The translations under genes and the position numbers were made by a program. Under the pieces are notes generated by a model that saw nothing but the letters and a program-made list of their open reading frames with translations, searched no databases and was not told the DNA's origin. Positions 1 to 8,687 of a stretch of 45,275 nt of DNA are shown one piece after another. Position 1 is the first letter of the stretch. Each line of letters starts with the position of its first letter. Source of the stretch: Verrucomicrobiota bacterium (lineage in GTDB: Bacteria > Verrucomicrobiota > Verrucomicrobiia > Chthoniobacterales > SZAS-18); NCBI GenBank assembly GCA_025353105.1, contig JANXRG010000055.1:1-45275 (forward strand). Direction: 5' to 3'.

Positions 1-1
1 C

Positions 2-1867
2 GGCGAAGAGCTCGTCATCGAGGCCGATCTCATCAAAGGCGGCCACGATGTCCTCACCGCGGTGCTCAAATGGCGCATGCAAGGCGACCGCCAATGGCAC
101 GAATCGCCGATGCAGCCCATCGTCGACGATCGCTGGCGGGGTGCCTGCGCCTTTGCCGCGGTCGGCGTCGGGGAATTCACGATCGAGATCTACACCAACC
201 GTTGGGAGAGCTGGCACAACGAGTTCACGAAAAAATTCGAAGCGGAAATCGCCAATCTCATGGTGGAAATTGAGGAGGGCGCCCTCCTGCTCGACGCGAC
301 GGCGGTGCGCGGCAGGCGCCGCGTTGCCGATGCCGCCGCCCTCCGCCGGTTCGCCGGCGAACTACGCACGGCGCCGACAAATGCGGCCGTGATGCAACTC
401 GCTAATTCCGGGGAGCTGCAGGCGCTGATGCTGGCGCATCCGGACCGTTCGCATTCCTTCGAGATGACACCGCCACACCGCGTGCGGGTCGACCGGCCGG
501 CCGCGCGTTTCGCGGCCTGGTACGAATTTTTTCCGCGCAGCGCGCAAGGCCTGGGCGATCGCGGCTCCACGTTTCGCGAATGCCTGCCGCGCATCGATGC
601 CGCGAAGGCGATGGGCTTCAACGTCATCTATTTCCCGCCCATCCATCCCATTGGTTTCACGAATCGCAAGGGTCGCAACAACTCGACCGCCGGCGAGCCG
701 GGCGATCCCGGCGTGCCGTATGCCATCGGCTCGAAATTCGGCGGGCACTACAGCATCGAGCCCGCACTCGGCACGATGAAGGATTTCGAGTGGCTCGTCA
801 AACAGCTCAAGCAACGCGGGCTGGAGCTGGCGCTCGACTTCGCCATCAACTGCTCGCCGGATCACCCCTACGTCACCGAGCACCCGGATTGGTTTCATCA
901 CCGGCCCGACGGCTCGATCAAGTTTGCCGAGAACCCGCCCAAGAAATACGAGGACATTTATCCGTTCAACTATCACTGCGACGACTGGAAGGCGCTCTGG
1001 AGCGAGATGCGCGACATCGTGCTCTTCTGGTCAAAGAAAGGCGTGCGCACCTTTCGCGTGGACAACCCTCACACCAAGCCCGTCGCGATGTGGGAGTTCA
1101 TCATCGCCGAGGTGCAGGAGAAATATCCCGACGTGATTTTCCTCAGCGAGGCGTTCACCAAGCCGAAGATGATGAAGCTGCTCGCGAAGGCCGGCTTCAC
1201 GCAGAGCTACACCTACTTCACCTGGCGCAATTACCGGAGCGAGTTGATCGAGTATTTCACCGAGCTGACGCAGACGGAGATGAAGGAGTATTTCCGCGGC
1301 AATCTCTGGCCAAACACGCCCGACATCCTCCCCTTCGGGCTGCAGAACGCGCCGCGCAGCGCGTTCATGATTCGCGCGCTGCTCGCCGCCACCCTGTCGT
1401 CGGTTTACGGCCTGTATAGTGGCTTCGAGCTTTGCGAGAACACGCCGTTTCCGCCGAAGGAGGAGTATCTGGACAGCGAAAAATACCACTACAAGGAGCG
1501 CGACTGGGACGCGCCCGGCAACATCAAGGATTGGATCACCAAGCTGAACGCGATTCGCCACGCCGAGCGGGCGTTACAGCTCTACGACAACCTCCGGTTT
1601 CACCACGCCGACAATGACGCGATCCTTTGGTATTCCAAGGTGACGCCCGCGCGCGACAGCGCCTTACTCATCGCGGTGAATCTCAATCCACACTTTTACC
1701 AGAGCAGTTTTGTCGACGTGCCGCTGGAGCATCTCGGCCTCGCGGATGGCACTGGCTACGTCGTGCACGATCTCCTCAGCGGGAACCGTTTCCAGTGGCA
1801 TGGCCGGCGCAATTTTGTCGGGCTCGATCCCGGCGCACCGGCCCACATCCTGCGGATCGAACGTTGA
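2..1867 (+). CDS. glgE: Alpha-1,4-glucan:maltose-1-phosphate maltosyltransferase, 5' truncated by window edge
   Basis: Transfers maltosyl units from maltose-1-phosphate to alpha-1,4-glucan in the cytoplasm (GlgE pathway of glycogen-like polymer synthesis). The frame is open from the first base; the part seen starts GEELVIEADLIKGGHDV, so about the first 30-40 residues of the usual ~660 are missing. Visible parts are a beta-sandwich N-domain, then the GH13 barrel. The nucleophile Asp is in FRVDNPHTKP (codon at 1061) and the general acid Glu in FLSEAFTKP (codon at 1148). The C-terminal beta domain is complete. DNPHTKP is a GlgE signature that separates it from other GH13 enzymes. Partner genes (treS, pep2, glgB) would have to lie upstream, outside the window. 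Identification is firm; only the start is unknown. Confidence 0.96.
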   Translation, partial: GEELVIEADLIKGGHDVLTAVLKWRMQGDRQWHESPMQPIVDDRWRGACAFAAVGVGEFTIEIYTNRWESWHNEFTKKFEAEIANLMVEIEEGALLLDATAVRGRRRVADAAALRRFAGELRTAPTNAAVMQLANSGELQALMLAHPDRSHSFEMTPPHRVRVDRPAARFAAWYEFFPRSAQGLGDRGSTFRECLPRIDAAKAMGFNVIYFPPIHPIGFTNRKGRNNSTAGEPGDPGVPYAIGSKFGGHYSIEPALGTMKDFEWLVKQLKQRGLELALDFAINCSPDHPYVTEHPDWFHHRPDGSIKFAENPPKKYEDIYPFNYHCDDWKALWSEMRDIVLFWSKKGVRTFRVDNPHTKPVAMWEFIIAEVQEKYPDVIFLSEAFTKPKMMKLLAKAGFTQSYTYFTWRNYRSELIEYFTELTQTEMKEYFRGNLWPNTPDILPFGLQNAPRSAFMIRALLAATLSSVYGLYSGFELCENTPFPPKEEYLDSEKYHYKERDWDAPGNIKDWITKLNAIRHAERALQLYDNLRFHHADNDAILWYSKVTPARDSALLIAVNLNPHFYQSSFVDVPLEHLGLADGTGYVVHDLLSGNRFQWHGRRNFVGLDPGAPAHILRIER

Positions 1868-1916
1868 TCCGGCCGCGATTCGCGCTAATAGGCGAAGCAG
1901 TGCTGGCCGGGCTCTT

Positions 1917-3101
1917 ATGAATGCGTCACGATTTTTCCTTGCGGTCGTCAGCCTCTTGCTCGCCGCCGCCCCGGCGGTCACCCGGGCCGCCACTCCCGCC
2001 GCCGCCCCCGCGCCCGCGGTTAAAGCCGCTTCCGATCCGACGGCGGCCACGCGTCGCGCCGTCCGCACCGTCCCGCTCCCGACCAAAGCCGGACCGGAGC
2101 CGACGCCCATTCAGCCCACCACCGCCGCGATTCGCGATCGCAATGCGCGGCTGCAAATTTTTCTCGATCGACAGCAATTTGGCCCGGGCAAAATCGACGG
2201 CTCGTGGGGACTTTTCGCGCGCGAAGCTTGGAAGCGCTATCAGCAGTCCAAGGAACAGCCCGCGGTCGATCCCCTCGCGATGTTGCCATCCGAGGTCGCG
2301 ACGTTTGAACCTCTCTACACGACCTACACGGTGACGACCGCGGACGCGACGCTCGTGGGCGAGATCGCCGGCACCCTGGCGGAAAAGGCGAAACTCAAGA
2401 TGCTGCCCTACACCTCGCTGGGGGCGATGGTCTCGGAGCGTTTTCATTGTTCTCCAGAATTTCTAAACCGGATCAATCCCGGGCTCAACGTGAACAAGCT
2501 CAAGGTGGGTACCACGCTCAACGTCCCGAATGTCGAGCCGTTCGATCTCCTTGCGATCCGCGCCGAGCGCCACCGCCTTGACGCGCTGGCAGCCGAGCGG
2601 AAGAAGCAATCCCAGGTCGCGCTCGCGTCCAATTCGAGTGGTCCGGTTCCGGTCCCTGTCCCGCTGCTCGGCGAGCAGCCGCTCACCACGGCCGAGCGCT
2701 ACAACTTGCGGGTGTCGACCGTCGACAAGCTCGTGGAGATTCGCGAGGGCACGCGGCTGGTGGCGTCGTTCCCAGTCACGCCGGGTTCGGAGACGTTGCC
2801 GACACCGAAGGGCAGCTGGGTGATTCGCTCCAAAGTGTTCTTCCCGGAGTTCCGCTGGGACGAGGCGATGCTAAACACGGGCAAGCGCAGCGATCAATTT
2901 CATCTGCTCCCGCCGGGCCCGAATAATCCGGTGGGCGTGATGTGGATGGGCCTCAGCAAGGACGGCATCGGCCTGCACGGCACGAATAACCCGAACACGA
3001 TCGGCCGCGCCGCCAGCCACGGCTGCATCCGCCTCGCGAACTGGGACGCCGTCCGCGTCGCCGCGTTCGTCGAGAAGGGTACGCACGTGTTGATTGAATG
3101 A
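1917..3101 (+). CDS. Exported L,D-transpeptidase (YkuD) with peptidoglycan-binding and LysM-like domains
   Basis: 394 aa. An N-terminal signal peptide (MNASRFFLAVVSLLLAAAP) is followed by an Ala/Pro-rich linker to about residue 65. A PG_binding_1-like segment (RLQIFLDRQQFGPGKIDGSW, about 75-110) and a LysM-like segment (about 160-205) come next. The C-terminal YkuD domain spans about 265-394. The catalytic motif is HGTNNP...SHGCIRL with the nucleophile at Cys370. The family forms 3-3 peptidoglycan cross-links or anchors proteins to peptidoglycan in the periplasm. The ATG at 1917 is preferred over earlier in-frame codons because it begins the signal peptide and clears the glgE stop by 49 bp. 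Family assignment is firm; whether it cross-links or anchors cannot be told. Confidence 0.9.
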   Translation: MNASRFFLAVVSLLLAAAPAVTRAATPAAAPAPAVKAASDPTAATRRAVRTVPLPTKAGPEPTPIQPTTAAIRDRNARLQIFLDRQQFGPGKIDGSWGLFAREAWKRYQQSKEQPAVDPLAMLPSEVATFEPLYTTYTVTTADATLVGEIAGTLAEKAKLKMLPYTSLGAMVSERFHCSPEFLNRINPGLNVNKLKVGTTLNVPNVEPFDLLAIRAERHRLDALAAERKKQSQVALASNSSGPVPVPVPLLGEQPLTTAERYNLRVSTVDKLVEIREGTRLVASFPVTPGSETLPTPKGSWVIRSKVFFPEFRWDEAMLNTGKRSDQFHLLPPGPNNPVGVMWMGLSKDGIGLHGTNNPNTIGRAASHGCIRLANWDAVRVAAFVEKGTHVLIE

Positions 3102-3151
3102 TTCGCGCGGTCCCAAGACGGATAGCCAGCAGATTGCGATTGTGCGGGGCG

Positions 3152-3168
3152 TGACACCATTTGTGTCA
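3152..3168. terminator. Short inverted repeat between convergent genes, possible weak bidirectional terminator
   Basis: TGACAC-CATTT-GTGTCA is a perfect 6-bp inverted repeat with a 5-nt loop, 50 bp after the transpeptidase stop and between two convergent genes. It is AT-containing and lacks a strong T-run, so terminator function is only a guess. Confidence 0.2.
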
Positions 3169-3305
3169 TTCAAAAATCGCCGCCCAAACCGCGCCGATCT
3201 GGGCGAGACCCTTGTTTTTCTCAGCAGGCGGGCAGTACCAACCCCGGGAGGGCAAAGGGCGAAACATTGGTGGGTGAAAGAGACAAAGCGGTGGCAGCTA
3301 ATGGG

Positions 3306-4871
3306 CTACACGCCCGCGGAAATCACATTGGCCGGCACGCCGAACGCGGAGTTTCCGACTTCGTCAACGGAGGCCAGCCGGGCGCGGAATTGCAGGTGCC
3401 GACGGCGCGTCCATTCGACGAGCGGATGCCAGGCCGCATGCACAAGATCATGCTTGATCAGCAAGTGCCAGATGCGATTCGAGCGCTTATAAAGATACGA
3501 CATGGCCAGATAAGGAGCCACCGACCGACCATCCTCCGGTCGTCGGTGCCAAATGGAAGCATGGGAGAAGAGTCGTTGGTACATCCAGCCGTAGCCGTGC
3601 GCCAACTCCTCCGGACTCAGGTGCCTCGGACGAAAGACCACGTGCGACGTGTCGTATTTACTCCAATCGCGGTGCAAGAGGCGCCCTTCGCCTTCCAGTT
3701 GTCGGAAGAGCGGAGTGCCGGGATAGGGCGTGAGAATGTGAAAGGTCGCACACTCGAGCCGGTTCGCCTCGATCCACTCGGCGGTGAGCGCAAAGACATC
3801 GCGGTGATCGTCATCAAACCCGAGCACGAAACTGCCGTTCACCTGGATGCCGTTGTCGTGCAGGATGCGCACCCGGCGCGCGTAGTCGTCCGTGCGCGGC
3901 GCGCGTTTACGCGCATGCGAGAGATTGGAATCGGACAGGCTCTCAAAGCCAATGAAAACGCCAGTGCAGCCAGCCAATGCCATCTCGCGGACGAGCGACG
4001 GATTGTCGGTGACATCAAGCGTGACCGCCGCGCTCCAGATTTTCTTGATCGACCGCAATCCGCGGCACAAAGCTTTTAGATATTCAGGGCGCGACCCAAG
4101 ATTGTTGTCGATGAACACGGCATACGGTTCGCCGTTGCCTGCAAACTCCGTCACGATCTGCTCCACGTCGCGCACCCGGTACGGCATGCGCAGGCCTTCG
4201 GTGGAAAGGTAACAAAAGCCGCACCGGTTATGGCAGCCGCGCGTGGCGATGAGGCTGGTGGTCGTGAGGAAACTCCGGGACGGCACCAGCGAGCGCCGGG
4301 GCGCGGGATCATCCCGATAGTTGTTCTCGTACATCACCCGGTACTCGCGGCGCAACCGCCGGTGGGTGACGTCGCTCAAAATCTGCGGCCAAAGCTGGAC
4401 ACCCTCGCCAATGGCCAGCGCGTCCGCATGCGGCGCGGCTTCTTCCGGGTTTGAAAGCACGTGCAGTCCGCCCAGGATCACGGTGGCGCCGCGCGCGCGA
4501 TACCACTGGGCAAGCTCATAGGCGCGACGTGCGAAAGTCAGATGGACGGTGATGCCAACGACCTGCGGCAGCGGATCGCAGGGCGGCGGCCCATGGAGGA
4601 GATTTTCGTCCCAATACTCGACGCGCCAGTCGGGCGGCGTGGCGCCGGCAATGCTGGTGAGGGCCAGGCTGGGCGTGAGCACATGTTTGCCGAAGCTGGC
4701 GTGCGGGTCCTTCGGATAAAACGGATTCAGCAGCAGCGCGTATTTTGCCTCAATGGACCTCGGTCGTATGATCTCATCCAGCGCGGGCGGTTCGACCATT
4801 TCCTTCGGCATCCACCGCGGACGAAGCCGGGTGCGAAACGGCAGTTCCGGATCGATCGCACGAGTCTTCAT
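3306..4871 (-). CDS. Radical SAM protein with N-terminal B12-binding-like domain
   Basis: 521 aa from the ATG at 4871. An in-frame TTG 33 bp upstream (4904) is less likely; AGGA lies 3 nt before the ATG. Residues about 40-180 form a Rossmann-like region typical of cobalamin-binding radical SAM enzymes (VVGITVHLTFARRAYEL, then GGLHVLSNPEEA and ADALAIGEG), without a DxHxxG lower-ligand motif. The 4Fe-4S/SAM motif is CHNRCGFC with cysteines 213, 217 and 220. The C-terminal part has the HILTPYPGTPLFRQLE pattern common in B12-radical SAM proteins. Such enzymes catalyse methyl transfers or rearrangements, often in lipid or secondary metabolism. No neighbour indicates the substrate, so the reaction is unknown. 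Confidence 0.88.
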   Translation of the reverse strand: MKTRAIDPELPFRTRLRPRWMPKEMVEPPALDEIIRPRSIEAKYALLLNPFYPKDPHASFGKHVLTPSLALTSIAGATPPDWRVEYWDENLLHGPPPCDPLPQVVGITVHLTFARRAYELAQWYRARGATVILGGLHVLSNPEEAAPHADALAIGEGVQLWPQILSDVTHRRLRREYRVMYENNYRDDPAPRRSLVPSRSFLTTTSLIATRGCHNRCGFCYLSTEGLRMPYRVRDVEQIVTEFAGNGEPYAVFIDNNLGSRPEYLKALCRGLRSIKKIWSAAVTLDVTDNPSLVREMALAGCTGVFIGFESLSDSNLSHARKRAPRTDDYARRVRILHDNGIQVNGSFVLGFDDDHRDVFALTAEWIEANRLECATFHILTPYPGTPLFRQLEGEGRLLHRDWSKYDTSHVVFRPRHLSPEELAHGYGWMYQRLFSHASIWHRRPEDGRSVAPYLAMSYLYKRSNRIWHLLIKHDLVHAAWHPLVEWTRRRHLQFRARLASVDEVGNSAFGVPANVISAGV

Positions 4872-4965
4872 GGATCCTGCGTGCGGTCTTGTGGTCCCAA
4901 GCAAACGGAGTGATTAGGAAACCATTGGTCAGCTATCGAATGCAAGGTCGGCTGCATACGAAAGG

Positions 4966-6330
4966 TCATTTGGATCGCTTACCGTGCTTGATCACGACGT
5001 CGACGCGTTGAAGCAGGTCGATGTATCGAAGCACGTCGCCTTTCACAGCGATGATGTCGGCGAATTTGCCCTCCTGGATGGTGCCGTAGTCCTGGTCGAC
5101 CTTCATCGAGACGGCGGGCCAGTAGGTGGCGGCGCGGAGGGCGCTCATGGGATCAACGCCGAGCTTGTTGACCCAGATGTCGAGCTCGCGCCACGTGGAC
5201 TGGTTGTGGAATTTCATCGGGATGCCGGAATCGGTGCCGATGAGCAGGACGACCCCGGACTTTTGCAACTGAGCGAACTTCGCAGCGGAGGTTTTCGCGC
5301 GGAGCGGCGTGATTTGATAGTAGGCAAACCGCCCGGGTTGCTTCACGGCGCCCTTGATGTCCGCGACGATGTCAGCCGGGACGTCGAGTTGCCAGCCCGG
5401 GTCGATGATGTGCATCGGATTGGCGACATTATATTCGTAATTGAAGAAGCCCTCGATCGTCGGGCACCAATACAGCGGGCCGAGCGACATCTTCGCCGTG
5501 CGCTCCTGGATGAGTTTGATGATGTCGGCGGGAAATTCCGGCGCGGTGGCCAGGCCGGTGTGCTCGAAGCGGTCGACCCCAAACTTCAGGCCGAGACGGA
5601 TTTCGTCGGGCCGGTGGGAATGCGCGATGACCGGCAGCTTGCGGGCGTGCGCCTCGCTCACGACGGCCTCGATCTCGGCCTCGGTCATCTCGTCCTGGTC
5701 GACGACTTTGATGACGTTCACGCCGGCGTCCGCGAGCTGCTTGACCTTGGCGCGCGCGTCGTCGGCGCCGGTGATGCCCCAGCGAAACGCCTCGGTACCC
5801 GGATAGGGCTGGTGCTGGAGGAATGGGCCCGAGACGTAAAGCGTGGGCCCGGCAATCTCGCCCTTCGCGATGCGCGAGCGCACGTTGAGGCTGGCCTCCA
5901 GCGGCGCGCCGAGGTCCATCGCGCTCGTGACGCCGGCGTTCAGCAGTTGGTGCGCGGCCGCCGGCATGATTTCCTTCTCGATCCGTTTGAGGTAGGTGGC
6001 ATCCCAATGCGTGTAGTCGGGATGGCCGAGCAGCATGAGATGGGCGTGGCATTCCCAAAGGCCCGGCAGCACGGACATGCCGCGGCAGTCCACGACTTCG
6101 GCGCCCGCGGGGACCGGAAGCGTGTCCACCGTGCCGACGGCCTTGATGCGCTCGCCATCGATCAGGACGACGCTGTTGTTGATGGGAGTGCCGCCCCAAC
6201 CGTCGATGAGTCGACCGCCGACCAGTGCGGTAATCTTCGCCTGCGCCGGTGCGGAGAGACCGAGACAAAGGACGGAGAACAGAAGACAGAGGAGGGGGCG
6301 AGACGGGCGCATCGGCATGGTTCGAATCAT
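4966..6330 (-). CDS. Secreted metal-dependent amidohydrolase
   Basis: 454 aa with a signal peptide (cleavage probably after AQA near residue 31), so periplasmic or outside the cell. The amidohydrolase fold is clear: LVGGRLIDGWGG at the start, the metal-binding H95-A-H97 pair in PGLWECHAHL, likely carboxylated Lys208 (VIKV), His237 (VIAHSH), His257 (RFEHTG) and Asp367 (IGTDSG). This arrangement matches the imidazolonepropionase/prolidase-like secreted amidohydrolases, which hydrolyse peptides, imides or lactams; the substrate cannot be read from sequence. ATG at 6330; an alternative ATG four codons later would hardly change the signal peptide. It stands alone, with 367 bp upstream. Confidence 0.9.
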   Translation of the reverse strand: MIRTMPMRPSRPLLCLLFSVLCLGLSAPAQAKITALVGGRLIDGWGGTPINNSVVLIDGERIKAVGTVDTLPVPAGAEVVDCRGMSVLPGLWECHAHLMLLGHPDYTHWDATYLKRIEKEIMPAAAHQLLNAGVTSAMDLGAPLEASLNVRSRIAKGEIAGPTLYVSGPFLQHQPYPGTEAFRWGITGADDARAKVKQLADAGVNVIKVVDQDEMTEAEIEAVVSEAHARKLPVIAHSHRPDEIRLGLKFGVDRFEHTGLATAPEFPADIIKLIQERTAKMSLGPLYWCPTIEGFFNYEYNVANPMHIIDPGWQLDVPADIVADIKGAVKQPGRFAYYQITPLRAKTSAAKFAQLQKSGVVLLIGTDSGIPMKFHNQSTWRELDIWVNKLGVDPMSALRAATYWPAVSMKVDQDYGTIQEGKFADIIAVKGDVLRYIDLLQRVDVVIKHGKRSK

Positions 6331-6697
6331 GAGCGCTTTGACTCCGCCCGAAAATCAAAAAGCAGAGGCTGACCGGAGAATCGTCTGACGCGGGCCAATT
6401 CTTCAACGCGACACCGCCGCGACGCGTCATTTTGGGGCTGATGAAAACCGGGGGCTCGGCAACCCCGGCAATCATCGTTCCGTCGGTGCCGCAACGTGGC
6501 GGCCGCAGGTGAGAGACGGACAGCTGGAAGTCCACGCGACGTCCGCTGGCTCTGGCGCGTTTGTTCAGTTTGATCGAGGACCCGAAACTCAGGACCTGTC
6601 GACTTAGCTGTACTTTGTCTGCACCTTTGGCTGCCTGCAGTGTCGGAGGAGACCGCCAAGCGGACGTCATCCGCGGATCGGCTGACCGCGGGTTTGG
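6331..6697. other. Intergenic region, 367 bp, no convincing gene
   Basis: It lies between the start of the amidohydrolase gene and the stop of the next leftward gene. No frame has family-like sequence. The only structure seen is a terminator-like hairpin at 6444-6468. The amidohydrolase promoter should be in the part nearest 6331 but is not recognisable. Confidence 0.5.
6444..6468 (-). terminator. Candidate rho-independent terminator
   Basis: Read on the minus strand, CCGGGG pairs with CCCCGG around a 9-nt loop and is followed at once by TTTT. It lies about 230 nt downstream of the gene ending at 6698. The T-tract is short. Confidence 0.35.
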
Positions 6698-7468
6698 TCA
6701 TTGCAAGGGGCCTCCGTAGACCCGCCAGACATAAACACTTCCACCGACAAACGTCATGTTTGGTGGATACCAGAAGGTGCCGGCCCGCTTCGACCAATAC
6801 AGGGTGCGAGGGGCATCGGGAAAACCGGGGTCGTAAACCGTGTAGCCGATGTTTTCGCCGTCGTCACCTTGCCGGCCCAGCACCAGAACCGCGTGGTTCG
6901 TATAGAGGTAGTCGGGCATGGTGGTCATATACGCCACGTAGTACTCGCCTTGGGTTAAAGCCAGGTCGAGCCGTGCCTTCGTTCGCGCCTGCTGGCCTCG
7001 CGGCTTCGGCAACACCACGCGCCAATTACCCAAACGGAAATAGGTCGGCCAGCCGAGTCCGATATTCTCCTGGACCACGCGCGCGCGCGTGCGGCTCAAG
7101 GCGCGCAAATCCGGCACGCCGGGGATGACGATTCGATGGGATTCATCCAGTTCATCCCGCCATGGGGCGCGTCGCGTGATGGCGCGGATGCGGTCCGCCA
7201 ACGCGGCATCATCGAGCGGGGGAAGAGCCGGGTCGAAGCGCGCAAACTTACGGAACTGCACCACCGCGCGGGACATGACGAAGCAACGCGTCGCATATCG
7301 TTTGGTTGATTCTTGGCGGAGACTGGGATGCCCATCCTGGTAGGCAAAGACGGTGTCGTTCGCAAAGGAGAACGTATCGCGCTCGAACGCAACGGGCGGC
7401 CGCGCCTGGACGCCCATGCTGGCAAGGAGGACACCGACCTGAAAAGCGACGCATCGAGACAGGCCCAT
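6698..7468 (-). CDS. Hypothetical secreted protein, possible papain-like cysteine-peptidase fold
   Basis: 256 aa from the ATG at 7468, which begins a signal peptide ending near QA at residue 22; an upstream in-frame TTG at 7489 is less likely. No family is recognised with confidence. The order of motifs resembles clan CA proteins (papain, C39, NlpC-like): Cys62 at the start of a predicted helix (RCFVMSRAVVQF), His192 in a strand (YTNHAVLVLG), and Asp213 in the following strand (YTVYDPGF). The segment between 85 and 180 may be an insertion. This is a pattern-based guess; the protein may equally be a non-peptidase with the same fold. It is the first of several leftward genes for exported proteins up to 9.5 kb. 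Confidence 0.6.
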   Translation of the reverse strand: MGLSRCVAFQVGVLLASMGVQARPPVAFERDTFSFANDTVFAYQDGHPSLRQESTKRYATRCFVMSRAVVQFRKFARFDPALPPLDDAALADRIRAITRRAPWRDELDESHRIVIPGVPDLRALSRTRARVVQENIGLGWPTYFRLGNWRVVLPKPRGQQARTKARLDLALTQGEYYVAYMTTMPDYLYTNHAVLVLGRQGDDGENIGYTVYDPGFPDAPRTLYWSKRAGTFWYPPNMTFVGGSVYVWRVYGGPLQ

Positions 7469-7526
7469 GGGGAGATGCTTCGTTCTCAATCACAAAAATT
7501 GTTCCGCGCCGGCTCGTTCAACGAGA

Positions 7527-8082
7527 TTACTTCTTCTGGAATGGCACGCTGACAAGCGTCTTGTCCCAATGCAGATTCATCTTCGCCGTCCCGGAGGCAT
7601 CGGGATCGGCGAACGTGATTTCAAAGGACTCCTGCGGCTGCGCCGCATTGTTGGCCGGCACTTCCACCCGGAGCACATCCGTTTCGGTGCCGGGGGCCAT
7701 CGCGCCCCAGCGATCCCATTTTGAATTGAAGGCAATCATCCAATTTACCTCACCGGGAATGGCGTAGAGCGAGTATTTGCCGGCCTTTAGTTCCTTCCCG
7801 TGAATCATCAGGTTGGTATTGGATTCGAATATCGTGGCCTCATTCGCACCGACCCGCCAGTACTGTCCGTAGGTAGGGTTGAAGCGCGCCGGCGCTTTTC
7901 TCGCCGAAGATGCGGCGTCCCCTCGCTAGTGGACGGCAGTAGGTCGCCTTGATCGAGACTCCATCCTTTTGAAAAGTGGCTTCCGCCCCCGGACTGTGAC
8001 TTTTGGTGTATTTCTTGAACAGCGGCAGTCCGATCGCCAACCCGGCGACAATGAGGCCGAGAATGAGAATCGTCTTTTTCAT
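7527..8082 (-). pseudogene. DUF2911 family protein, frameshifted by a 4-bp duplication
   Basis: The start is the ATG at 8082 (MKKTILILGLIVAGLAIGLP, one membrane anchor or signal). The frame continues through the DUF2911 signature YCRPLARGRRIFGE to GALQPY, then goes out of frame and stops near 7840. The rest of the domain continues in another frame: GQYWRVGANEAT, then LKAGKYSLYAIPGEVNW to the stop at 7527. The break falls on a tandem duplication, GTAGGTAG at 7869-7876 on the plus strand. Removing one copy of the 4 bp rejoins the protein as GALQPY-GQYWRVGANEAT, giving 183 aa, which fits the family. Either a real inactivating mutation or an assembly error; the function of DUF2911 is unknown. Confidence 0.85.
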
Positions 8083-8278
8083 GGGAATGGAGCTGGATGG
8101 GTTTCGTGACGAGAGCGCTTTTGCGTGGGGTGATGAATCATCCGGCTGCGTCGCGGGCGAATCTTGCACAGGGTTGGCGCCCTCCGGCAAGCCTGCGACC
8201 CGATGGTCGCGAACATGACACGATCTGCGACGCGTATTTTGACTCCTCAGCCAGCCTGACCACCTGACATGGCCGGGA

Positions 8279-8599
8279 TTATGGCGTGTGGCTCACCACC
8301 TGCACGTTGTACGTCTTGGAGTCGTACCCCAAGAAGCGATCGGAGTTCGCCGGGATGGTGGCGTTATGGTACTGCCAGAGGTCGGTGCCCCGCAACTTCG
8401 CCCGATACTTGACCGCGACCTGAGAGTTCATTGAGTTCGTGATCATCCATAGCCCAGTCGAGCGGGAAACGTGTGCGCGGACGCCTCCGAAGATCCAGAA
8501 TGTGGCTGCGCGAGCCGACGGCACCGGCAAGACCGCCGTGGTGCAAACAAAACCCACGAACAGCGCCGCAGAGGTGAACAAGATTCGAAGGAGCTTCAT
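8279..8599 (-). CDS. Small secreted protein of unknown function
   Basis: 106 aa. A clear signal peptide (MKLLRILFTSAALFVGFVC, cleavage probably after ARA near residue 31) leaves a mature part of about 75 residues rich in aromatic and polar residues (ATFWIFGG, TDLWQYHNATI). No cysteines in the mature part, no recognisable family. It sits in a run of leftward genes for exported proteins with gaps of about 90-200 bp, so a shared operon is possible but not shown. Confidence 0.6.
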   Translation of the reverse strand: MKLLRILFTSAALFVGFVCTTAVLPVPSARAATFWIFGGVRAHVSRSTGLWMITNSMNSQVAVKYRAKLRGTDLWQYHNATIPANSDRFLGYDSKTYNVQVVSHTP

Positions 8600-8687
8600 C
8601 GTCGTTGGGACGGCTATCTCAAATCTGTCTCATTGTAAGCGTCTGATGGCTCCCTCACCCCAAACTCGCATGGGCGAATGCCGGACG

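Noticed and set aside
580-1419. Long Arg-rich frame inside glgE
   Set aside because: Shadow of GlgE in another frame; Arg/Ala-rich with no family pattern.
4984-6372. 462-codon open frame opposite the amidohydrolase
   Set aside because: It mirrors a gene with clear signal peptide and metal-site motifs; the antisense product has no domain and a charged GC-bias composition.
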